From Nitriliruptoraceae bacterium (GTDB lineage Bacteria; Actinomycetota; Nitriliruptoria; Nitriliruptorales; Nitriliruptoraceae): DNA of 6,158 nt. Shown here piece after piece: positions 4,303 to 6,158 of this stretch. The first letter of the stretch is position 1. Every line of letters begins with the position of its first letter. The notes below the pieces were generated by a model. That model was given only the letters and a program-made list of their open reading frames with translations. It was not told where the DNA came from and did not search any database. The DNA is taken from contig SKII01000062.1 of assembly GCA_007116505.1 (NCBI GenBank), positions 1 through 6,158 of the forward strand, written 5' to 3'. Made by a program: the position numbers and the translations under genes.

Positions 4303-6158
4303 ATGAGGCTGCCAGCCATGGCGGCCGAGGACGCGCCCGGCGCGACCCTGACGCTGCGAGCCACCGCCTCCCGGCTCGCACTGGACGGGCCCCGTCCGGG
4401 CGCGTCGTGGTGCGCGGCCTGGACGGAGGCGGTCGACGCGACGCTCGCGCAGCTGCTCGGCTCGTGCGGCCCTCGGCTCGGCGCGTCCGTCGCGGTCGTC
4501 GCGGTCGGGGGGTACGGCCGGCGCGAGCTCTGCCCCGCATCGGATGTCGACCTGCTCCTGCTGCACCCGGGGCTGCCCCGTGACGACCTCGAGCTGCTGG
4601 TCCGCACGGTCGTCTACCCGCTGTGGGACGTGGGGTTGACCGTCGGCTACGCGGTCCGCACCCGCCGCGAGGCACTCGCCGCCACCGAGGAGCTCGATGC
4701 GGCGACGGCCCTGCTCGACGCGCGGACCGTCGCGGGCGACAGCGGGCTCGCCGGTCAGGTGCGCGACGAGGGGCTCCGGAGGATCGCGCGGCAGCCTGCA
4801 CGCCTGCTCGAGCAGCTCCTCCGCTCCGACGAGGAGCGTCACGTCGCGACCGCGACCCCCACCGAGACGCTCGAGCCCGACCTCAAGCTCGGTGCGGGAG
4901 GGCTCAGGGACATCCAGTCGCTGCGGTGGGCGGCCGCGGCGCTCGTGGGACGCCCCGGCCTCGAGCCGCTCGTCCCGGCGGGGCTGCTCGGCGCGGACGA
5001 CCTGCCCCGCCTCCGGCGTGCCGAGCAGGTGCTGCTCTCGGCGCGCGTCGCGCTGCACCTCGCACGCGCCGACCGTGAGGGACGCGCCGGGGCCCCGGCA
5101 CGGGTCGCGGCGAAGGACGACAGCGTCCGCTTCGAGCTCCACGAGGATGTCGCCGCGCGCCTCGGCCATGTCGACGCCGGACCGAACGAGCTCGCCCCTC
5201 ACCGTCTGCTGCGTGAGCTCGCCCTCGCCGCCCGCGTCATCGACCACGCGCACCGCCGCGCATGGCGGCTCGTCCGTGCCGACCTCGCGCGCGGACGGCG
5301 CAGGCTCCGCCGGCCGTCGGAGCAGCGCATCGGCGGCCTCGAGCTCGTCGACGGTGTCCTGCGGATGCCCGACGACGTCGATCTGCGCGCGCCGGACCTC
5401 CCCGTCCGACTCCTCGAGGCGCTCGCGACGTCCGCGGCCGTGCTCGAGCGACGCAGCGCCGGTCGGCTCCGGACCGTCGCGTCGGACACGGAGCGCGCGC
5501 ATGGCTGGCACGTCGGGCCACAGGAGGGCCGCGTGCTCCTGCGTGTGCTGTGGTCGGGTGCGTCGGCCCTGCCGGCGATCGCCGAGCTCGACGACACGGG
5601 CGTGCTCACCGCGCTGCTGCCCGAGTGGGAGCCGACGCGGGGACGGACCCAGCGCAACCCGTACCACCGCTTCACGCTCGATCGCCATGGCTGGAACGCC
5701 GCGGCCGAGCTCGCGACGCTGGTCCGCACCGAGTCCTGGGCCGCGGAGACGCTCGAGCGTGTGGAGGACCGTGACGCCCTCATGCTCGCCACGCTCCTCC
5801 ACGACGTCGGGAAGGTCCACGGCGAGCCTCACGCGGAGACGGGGGTCGGACCTGCCATGGCCCTCGCACGGCGTCTGGGCGCGTCCCACGCGACGGCCGA
5901 GCAGGTCGGACGGCTCGTCCGCCTCCACCTCCTGCTGCCCGACACCGCCCGTCGCCGAGACCTTGCCGACCCTGCACTGGCCGTCGAGGTCGGCGAGGAG
6001 GTCGGGACGCCCTCTACGCTGGCATCGCTCCACCTGCTGGCGGTCGCCGACGGCCGCGCGACAGGTCCGACCGCCTGGAACGACTGGGTCGGCGCGCTCG
6101 TCACGTCCCTCGTCCGGAAGGTCGCACCCGTGCTCGACGAACGCTCGCCCGACGTGCC
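4303..6158 (+). CDS. glnD: [Protein-PII] nucleotidyltransferase/nucleotidyl-removing enzyme GlnD, 3' end cut off
   Basis: A bifunctional nitrogen sensor that adds a nucleotide to Tyr51 of PII when glutamine is low and removes it when glutamine is high. The frame stays open for 618 codons to the window edge; family members are commonly about 750-890 residues, so the C-terminal ACT (glutamine-sensing) domains lie outside. The start is ATG at 4303, 7 nt after the glnB stop, with GAGG (4294-4297) overlapping that stop; Met6 is a weaker alternative. The nucleotidyltransferase motif AVGGYGRRELCPASDVDLL (67-85) has Gly69-Gly70 and the metal-binding Asp81 and Asp83. EPDLKLGAGGLRDIQSLRW (191-209) is the family linker signature. 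The HD phosphohydrolase domain shows His455 (NPYHRFTLD), LLHDVGK with His500-Asp501, His510 and LVRLHLLL with His542, then RRDLADP (551-557). Actinobacterial GlnD proteins studied in Corynebacterium and Streptomyces adenylylate rather than uridylylate PII, so that is likely here but inferred. Confidence 0.95.
   Translation, partial: MRLPAMAAEDAPGATLTLRATASRLALDGPRPGASWCAAWTEAVDATLAQLLGSCGPRLGASVAVVAVGGYGRRELCPASDVDLLLLHPGLPRDDLELLVRTVVYPLWDVGLTVGYAVRTRREALAATEELDAATALLDARTVAGDSGLAGQVRDEGLRRIARQPARLLEQLLRSDEERHVATATPTETLEPDLKLGAGGLRDIQSLRWAAAALVGRPGLEPLVPAGLLGADDLPRLRRAEQVLLSARVALHLARADREGRAGAPARVAAKDDSVRFELHEDVAARLGHVDAGPNELAPHRLLRELALAARVIDHAHRRAWRLVRADLARGRRRLRRPSEQRIGGLELVDGVLRMPDDVDLRAPDLPVRLLEALATSAAVLERRSAGRLRTVASDTERAHGWHVGPQEGRVLLRVLWSGASALPAIAELDDTGVLTALLPEWEPTRGRTQRNPYHRFTLDRHGWNAAAELATLVRTESWAAETLERVEDRDALMLATLLHDVGKVHGEPHAETGVGPAMALARRLGASHATAEQVGRLVRLHLLLPDTARRRDLADPALAVEVGEEVGTPSTLASLHLLAVADGRATGPTAWNDWVGALVTSLVRKVAPVLDERSPDV

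Overview
The window is very GC-rich, with nearly all third codon positions G or C, and carries five clear protein-coding genes on the + strand and one on the - strand. Protein similarity to actinobacterial SucC/SucD, PII and GlnD recalled from memory, GTG starts, strong GGAGG-type ribosome binding sites and a Streptomyces-type GlnR box all point to an actinomycete-like member of the Actinomycetota. I cannot name the genus; a deep-branching high-GC lineage is possible.

Left end (1-785): a 13-bp tandem repeat lies at the very edge. A - strand gene (54-611) encodes a 185-residue single-pass membrane protein of unknown function, with an extracytoplasmic domain vaguely like the second half of a Rieske domain. 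The 174-bp divergent spacer holds a plausible + strand promoter, a 14-bp tandem duplication and a 14-bp perfect palindrome.

Central block (786-3391): a stand-alone cobalamin-binding subunit of the methylmalonyl-CoA mutase type, then sucC and sucD (succinyl-CoA synthetase beta and alpha) with overlapping ATGA stop/start, closed by a long GC-rich terminator hairpin. The likely logic is methylmalonyl-CoA to succinyl-CoA to succinate plus ATP or GTP. The large mutase subunit is not in the window.

Intergenic block (3325-3956, 632 bp): no convincing gene, but dense in signals: the sucD terminator, consecutive hairpins, a LexA-like GAAC-n4-GTTC site, an AT-rich promoter-like island inside a cluster of GAACCG/GGACCG half-sites, a 14-bp repeat spaced 26 bp apart, and a near-perfect four-part GlnR operator at 3837-3874.

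Right end (3957-6158): a PII signal protein gene (glnB/glnK type) followed 7 nt later by glnD, the PII-modifying nucleotidyltransferase and HD-domain enzyme, which is cut off by the window edge. This is the nitrogen-status sensing pair: GlnD attaches a nucleotide to Tyr51 of PII and removes it. The GlnR box indicates control by the global nitrogen regulator. No ammonium transporter gene (amt) precedes the pair, unlike the common actinobacterial amt-glnK-glnD order.

I see no wholly new system. The most noteworthy items are the GlnR box, the unexplained structured leader upstream of glnB, and the mutase-subunit/sucCD linkage.
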